Assembly: GCA_964473865.1 (NCBI GenBank) | Contig: CAYYQN010000021.1 | Span: forward strand, 1 to 64,000 | Length of the DNA stretch: 64,000 nucleotides | Source of the DNA: CAIMUX01 sp964473865 | GTDB lineage: Bacteria; Eisenbacteria; RBG-16-71-46; CAIMUX01 | Direction: 5' to 3' | In this document: positions 32,605 to 42,259 of the stretch, one piece after another | Layout: every line of letters begins with the position of its first letter | Position numbering within the stretch: position 1 is the stretch's first letter | The notes under the pieces: generated by a model | The model's input: the letters and a program-made list of their open reading frames with translations, nothing else | Told to the model about the DNA's origin: nothing | The model's database searches: none | Program-made: the position numbers and the translations under genes

Positions 32605-35415
32605 ATGTCCAGCGAGTGGATCAGAGGGAGATTCGGGATGGAAGACCGGGTTGCCTGCCGCCACCGGCTCCGGGCAGCCGGCAAGTGGACGCGGAAGGAA
32701 GAGGACCCGAAGTATCCGCCCGACCGGACCTGCGACGTGGAGCATCTCCGCCTCGAGATCAAGGTCGATCTGCCGGGCCGGGCGATCGAAGCGGTCTGCA
32801 CGCAGGCGCTGCGTGCCGCCTACGGGCCGATCCGGGAGATCACGCTCGATGCCTGCGACCTCGACATCCGCACGGTGCGCGACGCGACGGGAAGGGATCT
32901 CCCCTACACCTACCTCAAGGACCGCCTGACCGTTCACTTCCCCGATCCGGTTCCGCAGACCACGCAGCTTGTGATCGCCTACCGGGTGCAGGACCCGGCG
33001 GACGGACTCTTCTTCTTCGGGCCCGACGAGCACGAGCCGAACGCGCGGCCCCAGCTCTGGAGCCAGGGCCAGGACGAGGGGGCCCGTCATTGGTTCCCCT
33101 GCCACGACGCTCCCAACGAGCGGTTTACGCTCTCGATGGTGGTGCAGGCGCCGGAGGAGTTCGCGGTCATCTGCAACGGCGCCTGCCAGGGAGTGGAGTC
33201 GAGCAACGGTTGGCGCACCTGGCGCTTCCACGAAGGAGTGGCGATTCCGTCGTATCTGGTATCGCTCGTCGTCGGAGTGTTCAGCAAGCTCGAGGACCGC
33301 TGGAACGACGTGCCGGTGGAATACTGGGTCGAGCCGGGACGCGAGGAGGAGGGGCGCCGCTCCTTCGGTCGCACGCCGGACATGATCGAGTTCTTCAGCC
33401 GTCAACTGGATTGCCCCTATCCCTACGAGAAGTACGCCCAGGTCGCGGTGCGGCACTTCCACTTCGGCGGGATGGAGAACGCGTCCGCCACCACCCAGAC
33501 CGAAGGGACCCTCCACGACGAGCGCGCGGCGATTGACTTCTCCAGTGATGAGCTGGTGGCTCACGAGCTGGCCCACATGTGGTTCGGCGATCTGATCACG
33601 TGCAAGAGCTGGACCCACGCCTGGTTGAACGAGGGGTTCGCCACCTATCTCGAGGCGCTGTGGAAGGAGTGGGACCTGGGCGCCGAGGAGTTCGATTACG
33701 AGATGGTATTGAACGCCGACGCGTACCTTGCGGAGCCCTATCGCCGCGCCATCTCGACTCCCCGCTATGGATACCCGTTCGAACTCTTCGACCAGCATCT
33801 CTATCCCAAAGCGGCCTGGGTGTTGCACATGCTGCGGCGCCGCCTGGGGGACGACCTCTTCTGGAAGGCGGTGCGCCTCTACCTGGGCCGTTGCGCCCCG
33901 GGGACGGCCGAGACGATCGACCTGGTGCGATCGTTCGAGGATGCCTCCGGGAAGAGCCTGGGCCGATTCTTCGACCAGTGGATCTTCGCTCCGGGACACC
34001 CGGTGTTCGAGGGGGAGTTCTCCTGGGACGAGAAGGCGCGTTGGGCGAAGCTGTCTCTCAAGCAGACCCAGAAGACGGAGGACGGAACGCCGGTCTTCCG
34101 GGTGCCGTTCCGGCTCAAGGCGCACATGCCGGATGGCTCGCTTGAGGTCCGCGAGTTCGAGATGGAGCGCTCGGACGAGACCTTCTTCTTCGCGCTGCCC
34201 GAGGAACCGAGGTGGGTCCTGTTCGACCCCGACGGGGCGATCTTGCGGGAGACGAAGATCAAGACTCCGATCGCCTGGGTGGAGGCGGCCCTGTTGGGCG
34301 AGACGCGCGAGGAGCGCGTGGCCGCGCGGGTCGACCGGGTGCGGCAGCTCTCGGTGGAAGCCGGGACCAAGGCGGTGGAAATCCTCACCCGCGTCCTTCG
34401 CGAGGATCCGTTCTGGGGGGTGCAGTCCGAGGCGGCGGCGGCCCTCGGGCGCGTGCGCTCGCCGCGCGCGCGGGACGGGCTGTTGGCCGCCCTGGACCTG
34501 GAGCACGCCAAGGCGCGCCGGGCGGTGGTGACGGCGTTGGGGCAGTTCCGCGACGCTCGGGCCGGGGCGGCGCTCCTGGCGCTGGTGCGCCGGGGCGACG
34601 CCAGCTACTACGTGCAGATGGCGGCACTCGCTTCGTTGGGCAAGTGCTCGGGGCCGGCGGCCGCGGACGAACTGCGCATCCAGCTCCGCGACGCGGTCGA
34701 GCGACGCGACTGGCGGGACATCGTTGCCCTGGGTGCGGTGCAGGGACTGGCCGCCGCCCGCGACGAGTCGGCGGTGGACGACATCCTCGCGCTCGCCCGT
34801 GACCGCAGTCGCTATTGGAGCGCCCGCGTGACCTCCCTCCAGGCGCTGGCCGAGATCGGCGCCAACCGGCCGCATCTCGCGCCGCGGCTGGTCGATGAGC
34901 TCGTGCCGTTCCTCGACGATCCGCGCGTGCTTGTGCATCAGCGCTGCACGGGCGCGCTCGTCGCCCTGGGCCACCCGGGAGCGCTGGAGGCGTTGCAGCG
35001 CAAGGGAGTGACGGCGGCCCGGCCGGAGATGAGGGTGGTCTGCCTTGCCGCGGCCGATGATCTATCCGCCCGGCTGAAGAAAGGAGAGGAGATCGATCGC
35101 CTGCGCGAGACGGTAGAGAAGCTGCGCGAGGAGACGAAGGCGTTGCGGGACCAGGTGGCGGAGGTGACGGAGAAGCTCGATTCCGGGAGCGGCCGGCCGG
35201 AGGGGAGAGGCGGCGTGCGACCGGCGGTGCGCAAGGCGGCCGGCGAATCCGGGAAGACGGCAGCCCGGAAGCCGGTCCGCCGGCCGGCGTCCGCCGCCGC
35301 GGCGAAACGTGGGCCGAAGGTCGGGCGGGGCACCGTCCGGGCCTCGGGGCGTTCTGCGAAGTCGACCGCCAGGCAGACCGCCCGGAAGGTCACCCGGAAG
35401 ACGAAGCGACGCTGA
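32605..35415 (+). CDS. M1 family aminopeptidase with HEAT repeats and a basic C-terminal tail
   Basis: A 936-residue protein. AAAGGAG lies upstream of the ATG at 32605. The N-terminal saddle domain is followed by the exopeptidase motif GGMENASA near residue 288 and the zinc site HELAH at 320-324 with Glu343 (HEXXH-x18-E). About residues 575-835 form HEAT/PBS-type repeats (ARDGLLAALDLEHAKARRAV, ARAGAALLALVRRGDASYYV). Then come a coiled coil (EIDRLRETVEKLREETKALR) and a tail of roughly 55 residues rich in Lys, Arg, Ala and Pro, reminiscent of histone H1/AlgP-like tails. No signal peptide is seen, so it is probably cytoplasmic. Lys/Arg-rich tails of this type bind nucleic acid or polyanions; for a peptidase that is odd. 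Confidence 0.9.
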   Translation: MSSEWIRGRFGMEDRVACRHRLRAAGKWTRKEEDPKYPPDRTCDVEHLRLEIKVDLPGRAIEAVCTQALRAAYGPIREITLDACDLDIRTVRDATGRDLPYTYLKDRLTVHFPDPVPQTTQLVIAYRVQDPADGLFFFGPDEHEPNARPQLWSQGQDEGARHWFPCHDAPNERFTLSMVVQAPEEFAVICNGACQGVESSNGWRTWRFHEGVAIPSYLVSLVVGVFSKLEDRWNDVPVEYWVEPGREEEGRRSFGRTPDMIEFFSRQLDCPYPYEKYAQVAVRHFHFGGMENASATTQTEGTLHDERAAIDFSSDELVAHELAHMWFGDLITCKSWTHAWLNEGFATYLEALWKEWDLGAEEFDYEMVLNADAYLAEPYRRAISTPRYGYPFELFDQHLYPKAAWVLHMLRRRLGDDLFWKAVRLYLGRCAPGTAETIDLVRSFEDASGKSLGRFFDQWIFAPGHPVFEGEFSWDEKARWAKLSLKQTQKTEDGTPVFRVPFRLKAHMPDGSLEVREFEMERSDETFFFALPEEPRWVLFDPDGAILRETKIKTPIAWVEAALLGETREERVAARVDRVRQLSVEAGTKAVEILTRVLREDPFWGVQSEAAAALGRVRSPRARDGLLAALDLEHAKARRAVVTALGQFRDARAGAALLALVRRGDASYYVQMAALASLGKCSGPAAADELRIQLRDAVERRDWRDIVALGAVQGLAAARDESAVDDILALARDRSRYWSARVTSLQALAEIGANRPHLAPRLVDELVPFLDDPRVLVHQRCTGALVALGHPGALEALQRKGVTAARPEMRVVCLAAADDLSARLKKGEEIDRLRETVEKLREETKALRDQVAEVTEKLDSGSGRPEGRGGVRPAVRKAAGESGKTAARKPVRRPASAAAAKRGPKVGRGTVRASGRSAKSTARQTARKVTRKTKRR

Positions 35416-35436
35416 GATACTCCCGCGGGCGCCGGC

Positions 35437-36123
35437 TCAGCTCCAGGGATAGACGCGGTGGTGGTAGGCGTAGAAGACGGTCTTGATCGTCTCGGTCATC
35501 ACCGCCATGAGATCGCGCTCACGGTCCCACCACTTCTCCGGGTGATAGGAGGAGCGCTCCAGGGGAAGGTGATACACAGCGAGCCGGATCGGCAGTCCGC
35601 GAAACGTGTGGCGAAACGTGGCGCGGGCCCGGCGGGAGTGGTACGGGTCTGTGACCAGAATGATCGACTGCCAGTTTCGGGCCCGGGCTTCTGCCAGGGT
35701 CGCCTGCGCCTCCTCCCAGGTCGAGGTCGCCCCCAGCGACAGAAAGACAGAGTCGGGGGGAACCCCCCGACGCACGGCGATCCGACGCTTGGCTTCGCCC
35801 TGGGTGAGCGAGTCTTCGCCGGTGTAGACCTTCAAAAGCGGGATGGCCGGACCGACGAGCAGCAGACAGCCGGCCCTTCCCTGCTGGTACAGGTTGATCG
35901 AGGCCTGCAACCGCTCTCCCTCGCCCCCGGAGAGCGCGACGACGGCGTCGGCGCGCTCGATCGGGTCCTCCACGATGAGCCACCGCGCGTACGCGGTGAG
36001 GGCCGGAGGCCCGAGGAGCCGGATCAGCAGGGCAAGCACGACCAGGGCGGCCAGTCGAAACGCGCAGCTCCGGAGGCAGCCCGGACGTGAGTCATGGTCC
36101 CGGCCATCAGGATGTCGCGTCAC
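35437..36123 (-). CDS. DUF218/YdcF-like membrane-anchored protein
   Basis: A 228-residue protein starting at the GTG at 36123, which has AGGGAG 7 bases upstream; a longer ORF from 36189 would overlap the neighbour by 83 bp. One N-terminal membrane anchor (RLAALVVLALLIRLL) leads into the DUF218 fold: ADAVVALSGGEGERLQASIN, LLLVGP, STWEEAQATLAEARA, and IILVTDPYHSRRARATF. This fold occurs in SanA, ElyC and YdcF, linked to envelope or peptidoglycan precursor homeostasis, with unknown chemistry. It slightly overlaps the DMT transporter gene and is probably cotranscribed with it. Its stop lies 21 bp from the convergent M1 stop. Confidence 0.82.
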   Translation of the reverse strand: MTRHPDGRDHDSRPGCLRSCAFRLAALVVLALLIRLLGPPALTAYARWLIVEDPIERADAVVALSGGEGERLQASINLYQQGRAGCLLLVGPAIPLLKVYTGEDSLTQGEAKRRIAVRRGVPPDSVFLSLGATSTWEEAQATLAEARARNWQSIILVTDPYHSRRARATFRHTFRGLPIRLAVYHLPLERSSYHPEKWWDRERDLMAVMTETIKTVFYAYHHRVYPWS

Positions 36124-37036
36124 GAGTCGCTCCCTTTTCCCGGAATCGGGAGTGGAAGACCCCGGCGATTCCCGCGAGCACGAGCGCACTTCCCGCCACC
36201 GTCCATCCGGTGATCTCCTCGCCCAGGATCAGCCAGCCCAGGAAGACCGCGATGACCGGATTGGCATAGGCGTAGGTCGCGACAATCCGCATCGGCAGGA
36301 GTCTAAGGGCGGTGAGGTAGGACGTGAACGCAATGATCGACCCGGCGGCGACCAGGTAGCTCCAGGCGGCCCAGGCCAGCGGGCCCGGATGCGGCCGGGC
36401 CTCCCCCAGGAGGAACGAGACCACCAGGAACCCGATGCCGCCCACGAGCTGCTGCACCCCCGCGCTCGCGGTCGGGCCGAGGGCGACGGGACGGCGCATC
36501 TGCAGGATCGAACCGAGCCCCCAGGCCAGGGGGGCGAGCGTCAGGGCGATCACCGACCAGAGCTCTGCCGACGCTCCCTGCCGGACGACCGGCCAGGCCA
36601 GGACCCCGAGCCCGGCGAATCCGACTCCGATGGCGCCGAGCAAGGAGAACGAAGGTGGCCGGCGGTCGACGACCGCCTCGATGAGCGCCGCCCACATCGG
36701 CATCGTGCCGACCAGAAGCGCGGCGTATCCGGAGGCGGCTCTGGTCTCGCCGACATTCACCAGCCCGTTCCCGCCCACCCACATCAGCAGTCCGGCCGGG
36801 GCGAGCGTCCGCCACTCGGCGGCTGTAGGGCGGATCCGGTTGCGGCGGAATGCGTTCCAGGTCAGGAGACACGCCGCCGCGAGAAACGTCCGCGACGCTC
36901 CCAGGAGGAACGGGGGGAAGCCGCCACCCTCCCGCACGAGCACGCGGATGGCCAGGTACGTGCTGCCCCAGACAAGGTAGACCACCAGGAGGTGGGCCAG
37001 TCCGCGCAGGGGGAGCCGTTGGTGATCGTGTCGCAT
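36107..37036 (-). CDS. EamA/DMT superfamily transporter
   Basis: A 309-residue polytopic membrane protein with about ten helices arranged as two EamA repeats. The first begins LLVVYLVWGSTYLAIRVLVR, the second about residue 150 (IALTLAPLAWGLGSILQMRR), ending with PVIAVFLGWLILGEEITGW. The first-helix motif WGSTYLAIR is typical of YedA/RhaT-like metabolite exporters. The substrate cannot be deduced. The GGAGC-type ribosome site upstream is weak but the N-terminus fits the family. Confidence 0.9.
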   Translation of the reverse strand: MRHDHQRLPLRGLAHLLVVYLVWGSTYLAIRVLVREGGGFPPFLLGASRTFLAAACLLTWNAFRRNRIRPTAAEWRTLAPAGLLMWVGGNGLVNVGETRAASGYAALLVGTMPMWAALIEAVVDRRPPSFSLLGAIGVGFAGLGVLAWPVVRQGASAELWSVIALTLAPLAWGLGSILQMRRPVALGPTASAGVQQLVGGIGFLVVSFLLGEARPHPGPLAWAAWSYLVAAGSIIAFTSYLTALRLLPMRIVATYAYANPVIAVFLGWLILGEEITGWTVAGSALVLAGIAGVFHSRFREKGATRDATS

Positions 37037-37253
37037 GCCAGCTCCTGGCCTTGATCCCGCGCGAGCCGAAGACGGTCCGCGTCGTGGAAGACTGCCGGAT
37101 CCGGGCCAGTCGACCCGCCCGGCACACTGCTAGAGGCGACGAGCGAGCGTAGAGGAGCGGCAACCCGGGGCGCCACCAAAGCTTTCCGCCGGTCCGGCGC
37201 CGCGTCGCCAATCCCCCGTTTGCCCTCCCGTCTTGGCCGGGTATGATCGCCCG

Positions 37254-39770
37254 ATGCGTATGCCATGGTGGTCCACAGAGGGGCGGCCCGCCCGCCGAGG
37301 AACGAGACGGCCCGGCGAGGGTCGGGCCGAGGTCACGGAGGCGCGATCACGCCCGGGGCGTTGGCTCGTGCCGGCCGGTCTCGCGCTCTCGCTCGGATGG
37401 ACTGTCGTCTGCCCGGCCGGTGAGGCCGAGCCGAGGTCGACTCCGGGGACTCGGCTCCTGTCGCTCGAGAACCCGCAGCGCGCGGCGTTCGTCCGTCACG
37501 AGGTGGCGGTGCGGCTCGATCCGGTCACCCACTTCCTGGCAGCCGAAGACCGGATCGATCTGAGACACGCCCCGGGCGTTCCGGAATCCGAGCCGGTGTC
37601 GTTTCTTCTCTGGGACGGGTTGAAGCTGGAGAGCGCGCGTAGTGCAAACGGGGTGCTGCGCATCGAGGTCCGCGAGCGATGGAATCCCCGGTCGTTCTGG
37701 AGGCGCCCCCCCTACGACCAGCTCGGGAGTTACGCGCGGGTGCGTCACGTCGATCTCTTCCTGAGCGAGCCGGGCGCGGGCTCGTGGCCGGAGAGCCTCA
37801 CGATCACGGTGCGCTACGCGGGTACCGTGCACGACTCGCTCCGCCCGCCGAAGGCGGCATATTCCCGGTCCTTTGAAGAGACGGCCGGGTTGATCGAGGA
37901 ACGGGGCGTTTTCCTCAGCGGAAGCAGCTTCTGGATCCCGTCGCGCCCGAATGAGGTGTTCGAATTCCGCTGTGAGGCGGAAGTCCCGGACGGGTGGCGC
38001 ACGGTGTCGCAAGGCGCGCTGGCGGCGAGCGGCCCGGTGCCGGCCGGCTCGGCCCCGGAAGCGCGCCAACCCGGGCCTCGAAAGGGCGGGGATTCGGGAA
38101 CGACCGATCGGCGGGCGTGGACCCGTGAGGTCTGGAGCTGCGCCCAGCCGATGGAAGAGATCTACCTCGTGGCCGGTCCCTACGCCCTGAACCAACGCGA
38201 CCACCACGGGGTCGCAATCATGGCGTACACCTATGCAAACACCGACTCGGTGTTGTACACCCGCTACCTCGACGGCACGGGCCGCTATCTCGATCTCTAC
38301 GCGGAGCAGATCGGTCCCTATCCGTTTCCCAAGTTCGCGCTGGTCGAGAACTTCTGGCAGACCGGCTACGGCATGCCGTCGTTCACATTGCTGGGGGACC
38401 GGGTCATCCGCCTGCCGTTCATCCTCGACACTTCCTACGGCCACGAGATCCTGCACAACTGGTGGGGCAACGGCGTCTTCGTCGACGCAGCCTCCGGCAA
38501 CTGGTGCGAGGGGCTCACGACCTACGGCGCCGATTACTTCTACCAGGAGCGCCAGGGCGCGGCGGCGGCTCGCGACTACCGGCGCAATGCGCTGGTCAGC
38601 TACCTCGACTACGTCAGCGGAGCCTCCGACATCCCGCTTGCGGAGTTCACGGGTCGATCCGACGCGGCGACCCAGGCGATCGGATACTCCAAGTCGATGA
38701 TGGTCGTTCACCAGTTGCGGCGGGCCGCCGGAGCCGAGGGGTTCCAGGCCGCCCTGCAGGACTTCTTCCGGAAGAATCTCTGGCGCCGCGCCTCCTGGCG
38801 CGATCTGCTGCAGAGCTTCCAGATCATGGCCGGGGTCGAGCCGAGGCTCTTCCTGGAGCAGTGGATTGAACGCCCGGGCTGGCCGTCCGTGGGGGTCGCC
38901 AGGGTTTCGGCGAAGCGGGAGGGGAAGGCCTGGCGGGTGCGAGCCACGTTGACGCAGGGGGTCCAGGAGGGCTCGCGAGGCGGCGCGACGGGGCGCCCCG
39001 AGGGGCCGGAGGTGGTCCCCTACCAGCTCGTGGTGCCCGTGCGGGTGGAGTTTGCCGGAGGCGACTCGACCTGGCAGGTGCCGCTCTCCACCCTCAGCCT
39101 TTCCTGGAGCGCCCGGGTTCCCGAGCGGCCGACTCGGCTGGCCGTGGATCCCGACTTCGAGGTGGCCCGTCGCATCGACCGCCGCGAGATCCCGCCGAGT
39201 CTGAGCCGCACCCTGGGCGCCGACACGGTGGCGGTGGTCATCGCGTCCGGGCTCTCCCCCGACGTCGAGGCGGCGTGTCGCGCGCTGGCCGCCGAGTGGG
39301 CCAAGGGGCAGGTCCTGACCGTCCACGATGAGGCCGAGCTGCCGAACGGTTGGACCCCACGACGCGCGGCGTGGTATCTCGGCCTGGGCCCGGCCGCGCG
39401 CTCCCTGGCGGCCGGGTTACCGGAGGTGCGCCTGGGTGGAGGTCACACGCAAGCAGGGGAGGATCGGGTCCTGAGGCAAGAGGAGACCGGCGGCGGGGCT
39501 CACGGCACCTGTTCGTGGACCATCGCCGGAACCGATTATCCCGACTCCTGTTCGGTGGTTCTGGCCGGGGACTATCCCGGTGGCGGAGGCGTATCCTGGA
39601 CACTGATTGCTCCTGCGGATTCGGCCGGCGTGGCCACGGTGGGGTCCAAGGTGCCGCACTACGGCAGGTACGGGTACCTGGTCTTCCGCGGGGCGACGGT
39701 CGTGCAGAAGGGTTCGTGGGCGGAGATTCCGTCCCCGCTGGTCATCGATCTCTCGAAGGAGGTCCGTTGA
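37254..39770 (+). CDS. secreted M1-like zinc metallopeptidase
   Basis: An 838-residue protein. A basic N-terminal region is followed by a hydrophobic signal-like segment (WLVPAGLALSLGWTVVCPAG) around residues 37-56. The zinc motif HEILH is at 397-401 and the third ligand is probably Glu419 (NWCEGLTTYGADYF). This gives HEXXH-x17-E, one residue shorter than the usual x18 of M1. The exopeptidase GxMEN loop is not obvious; YGMPSFTLLGD sits in its place, as in M1-related domains that lost aminopeptidase specificity. The C-terminal 200 residues or so are unlike typical M1. The start at 37254 (ATG) is one of three close candidates. It overlaps the M28 peptidase start (TTGA), so the two are coupled. 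Confidence 0.8.
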   Translation: MRMPWWSTEGRPARRGTRRPGEGRAEVTEARSRPGRWLVPAGLALSLGWTVVCPAGEAEPRSTPGTRLLSLENPQRAAFVRHEVAVRLDPVTHFLAAEDRIDLRHAPGVPESEPVSFLLWDGLKLESARSANGVLRIEVRERWNPRSFWRRPPYDQLGSYARVRHVDLFLSEPGAGSWPESLTITVRYAGTVHDSLRPPKAAYSRSFEETAGLIEERGVFLSGSSFWIPSRPNEVFEFRCEAEVPDGWRTVSQGALAASGPVPAGSAPEARQPGPRKGGDSGTTDRRAWTREVWSCAQPMEEIYLVAGPYALNQRDHHGVAIMAYTYANTDSVLYTRYLDGTGRYLDLYAEQIGPYPFPKFALVENFWQTGYGMPSFTLLGDRVIRLPFILDTSYGHEILHNWWGNGVFVDAASGNWCEGLTTYGADYFYQERQGAAAARDYRRNALVSYLDYVSGASDIPLAEFTGRSDAATQAIGYSKSMMVVHQLRRAAGAEGFQAALQDFFRKNLWRRASWRDLLQSFQIMAGVEPRLFLEQWIERPGWPSVGVARVSAKREGKAWRVRATLTQGVQEGSRGGATGRPEGPEVVPYQLVVPVRVEFAGGDSTWQVPLSTLSLSWSARVPERPTRLAVDPDFEVARRIDRREIPPSLSRTLGADTVAVVIASGLSPDVEAACRALAAEWAKGQVLTVHDEAELPNGWTPRRAAWYLGLGPAARSLAAGLPEVRLGGGHTQAGEDRVLRQEETGGGAHGTCSWTIAGTDYPDSCSVVLAGDYPGGGGVSWTLIAPADSAGVATVGSKVPHYGRYGYLVFRGATVVQKGSWAEIPSPLVIDLSKEVR

Positions 39771-41170
39771 GGCCGCGCCGCACGGATCGTCCGGGGCCGG
39801 GCCAAGCGCGCACGGCTTCGCGTTCCCGGTCGTGGATCGGGCTGTGCGGGGTGGCCTCTCCCTTCCGGCCTCACCCGCCGCGCACTGCGACTTCCCGGTT
39901 GGCTGGCCTTCTGGTGGCCGGGCTGTCGGCGCTGTTTGCCCCGGGTTCGGCGATCTCCGGCCCGGCGTCGTCGGCCGATGCCGGGACTGTGGAGGGCCGC
40001 CTCCGGCAGACGGTCGAGCATCTCTGCGCTCCGCAGATGGGCGGCCGGGGACCGGGGGGTGAGGGGCTGCTTCAGGCCCGGGACGTCATCGCCGCCGCCT
40101 TCCATCGAGCGGGCCTGACTCCCGCCGGTGACAACGGCACCGACTTCCAGCCGTTCACGCCGGCGCCCTCGGAGATCCGAGGGACGATCGCGCTTCCGGA
40201 AGGGAAGGAGTGGGGACAGGTCGAGCTCGACAACGTCATCGGCATCCTGCCGGGGACGGCGAACGACCCGTCATGCGTCGTGCTCTGCGCGCATTACGAC
40301 CATCTGGGCATGTCGGAGGCTTCCGCCTGGTTTCCCGGCGCTGATGACAACGCCTCCGGCGTAGCCGTCCTGGCAGAGCTCGCCGCGCAGATGCACGAGG
40401 AGGGTCCGTTCCGCAACACCGTCGTCTTCGCCGCGTTGTCCGGTGAGGAGGAGGGGACGCTGGGCGCCCGGCACTATCTCGCGCATCCCGTCTGCCCTCT
40501 GGAACGGACCCTGGCGGTGTTGAATCTGGACACCGTGGGGCGGATGGAGGCGAACAAGTTGCTGGTTCTGGGCACCGAGACCGCCGTCGAGTTCCCCGAA
40601 ATCGCGAAGGGCGTGAACCTGGGGTTGGGCCTCGACCTGGCCACGCCCGAAGGGTCGCCGTTCTCCTCCGATCAGGTGCCGTTTTACGAGAAGGGCATCC
40701 CGGCGCTGCATCTCTTCACCGGGCCGAACAGCGACTATCACCGGACCACGGACACGCCGGACAAGCTGAACTACCCGGGTCTCGTCTCGGTGCTCGACTT
40801 CGCGCGCGAAGTGGCGATTTTCCTGGCCGAGCGGGAAGGCCGGCTCACCTATGTGCCGCCGGGCGCGGCCAAGGCGGCGCCGGTCACGCCCGCGGGGCCG
40901 CCCCGGCGCTCCAGTATCGGGACGATCCCCGATTTCGGGCGGGAATCGGGTGGGGTGCTTCTCACCGGAACCACCCCGGGGAGTCCGGCCGAGCGTGCCG
41001 GCCTGACCAAGGGGGATGTCATCGTCTCGGTCAGCGGCACGGCGATCGACAATCTGGCCGATTACTCGGCCGCGTTGAAGGCGCATTCGCCCGGAGACAC
41101 GGTCGAGGTGGTCTTCAAGCGAGGAGCCGAGGAGAGAAAGGTGCGGGTCGGGGTAGTGGAGCGCAAGTAG
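39767..41170 (+). CDS. secreted M28 family aminopeptidase with C-terminal PDZ domain
   Basis: A 467-residue exported peptidase. The TTG start at 39767 overlaps the previous stop and has GGAGG 5 bases upstream; the signal segment is LAGLLVAGLSALFAPGSAIS. The M28 zinc ligands are visible: His176 (CAHYDHLG), Asp193 (GADDNASG), the Glu-Glu pair in LSGEEEGTLGARHY, Asp in LNLDTVGRM and His in NSDYHRTTDTPDKL. The last 95 residues or so (LLTGTTPGSPAERAGLTKGD, VIVSVSGTAIDNLADYSAAL) are a PDZ domain. It trims N-terminal residues from peptides outside the cytoplasm and probably acts with the M1-like peptidase encoded just upstream. Confidence 0.92.
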   Translation: MRPRRTDRPGPGQARTASRSRSWIGLCGVASPFRPHPPRTATSRLAGLLVAGLSALFAPGSAISGPASSADAGTVEGRLRQTVEHLCAPQMGGRGPGGEGLLQARDVIAAAFHRAGLTPAGDNGTDFQPFTPAPSEIRGTIALPEGKEWGQVELDNVIGILPGTANDPSCVVLCAHYDHLGMSEASAWFPGADDNASGVAVLAELAAQMHEEGPFRNTVVFAALSGEEEGTLGARHYLAHPVCPLERTLAVLNLDTVGRMEANKLLVLGTETAVEFPEIAKGVNLGLGLDLATPEGSPFSSDQVPFYEKGIPALHLFTGPNSDYHRTTDTPDKLNYPGLVSVLDFAREVAIFLAEREGRLTYVPPGAAKAAPVTPAGPPRRSSIGTIPDFGRESGGVLLTGTTPGSPAERAGLTKGDVIVSVSGTAIDNLADYSAALKAHSPGDTVEVVFKRGAEERKVRVGVVERK

Positions 41171-41254
41171 ATCGTTGCGCTCCGACCGGTCCGCCGTCTT
41201 GAGCCGGGTCTTGGCGTCCGATCGGCGCGCACTTGTACAGAAGGGGGATGACCG

Positions 41255-42244
41255 ATGAAGCAGATTCCGGGCGGGTGGGGATTCCTGGCGGCGTTGCTGG
41301 CGCCGTTTTTGATCGGCGGGAGCGCGGCCGCGGCGGACGGCGCCACCGGCGTCCAGTGGCGCGACCTCACGATCGAGCAGGCGCTGGCCGAGGCGCGGGA
41401 GAAGGACACCCTGGTCATGGTCGACGTGTGGGACTCCCACTGCGGCGCCTGTCTGGATCAGGACGAGCAGGTCTTTCAGACGCCGGATGGCGCAGCGCTG
41501 GCCGAAGGATTGATCCCGATCAAGGTGCAGACGACGCTCGAAGCCGGCAAGGCGTTCATGAGGCTCTATCCGATTACCGGACTGCCGGCCGTCATCTTCC
41601 TCAAGCCCGATGGGACCGAACTGGACCGGGTCGAAGGCTACTCGCGGGGAAAGCTCTTCTTCCTCGATGCCACGCGGCCGCTCCGCAACGGACTGGACCC
41701 TCTCCCCACGATGGAGGCGAAGCTCGCGGCCCGGCCCGACTCGTTGCCCCTGATGCTTTCGGTGATGGAGAAGTACCTCTTCCGCAAGCGGGAAGCCGAG
41801 GCCAAGGCGATCTTCGATCGGATCCAGAAGCTCGATCCGAACAACCTCAAAGGGACGGCCGAACGGTCGATGCAGATGATGGCCCGGTTCGAGGAGAACT
41901 GGAAGGTCGACTATCTCAAGTCCTACGCCTTGTACACCCAGATGGTCGAACGCTTCCCCGACTCGCCTTCCGCCGGAGGCAATGCCGACGCCGCGTTCAA
42001 GGCGCTCTATCGCATCGGGCGCGGCGCGGAGTGGAAGGACTGGATCTGCCCGATCCTCGAGAAGCAGACGACCCGGGGGAACCTGCAGCGCACCGCCGCC
42101 ATGACCGCGTTTGTCTGGCGTCAATACGATCCCTGCTTCGCCCGGGCGGCGCGGCGGGCCGCGAAGCTCAACGTCGGCAAGCCGGCCTACCTGGACTCCA
42201 TCGCGGTCATTCTCGAGGGAGGCAGCGCCCTGCCGAAGTACTGA
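41255..42244 (+). CDS. secreted thioredoxin-like protein
   Basis: A 329-residue exported protein with a signal peptide (LAALLAPFLIGGSAAAADG). Residues 35-140 or so are a thioredoxin fold with redox motif Cys63-x-x-Cys66 (SHCGACL) and the cis-Pro loop (ITGLPAVIFLKPDG). The remaining 190 residues are helical, TPR-like (RKREAEAKAIFDRIQKLDPN, LYTQMVERFPDSPSAGGNAD). This layout resembles DsbD-gamma/thioredoxin_7 proteins that reduce or form disulfides in the periplasm. The partner is unknown. It stands alone downstream of the peptidase pair. Confidence 0.85.
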   Translation: MKQIPGGWGFLAALLAPFLIGGSAAAADGATGVQWRDLTIEQALAEAREKDTLVMVDVWDSHCGACLDQDEQVFQTPDGAALAEGLIPIKVQTTLEAGKAFMRLYPITGLPAVIFLKPDGTELDRVEGYSRGKLFFLDATRPLRNGLDPLPTMEAKLAARPDSLPLMLSVMEKYLFRKREAEAKAIFDRIQKLDPNNLKGTAERSMQMMARFEENWKVDYLKSYALYTQMVERFPDSPSAGGNADAAFKALYRIGRGAEWKDWICPILEKQTTRGNLQRTAAMTAFVWRQYDPCFARAARRAAKLNVGKPAYLDSIAVILEGGSALPKY

Positions 42245-42259
42245 CGACGCGCGGGTCTC

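Noticed and set aside
32527..34974. An 815-codon minus-strand frame opposite the M1 aminopeptidase
   Set aside because: The plus-strand gene has complete zinc and HEAT motifs; the antisense product resembles nothing.
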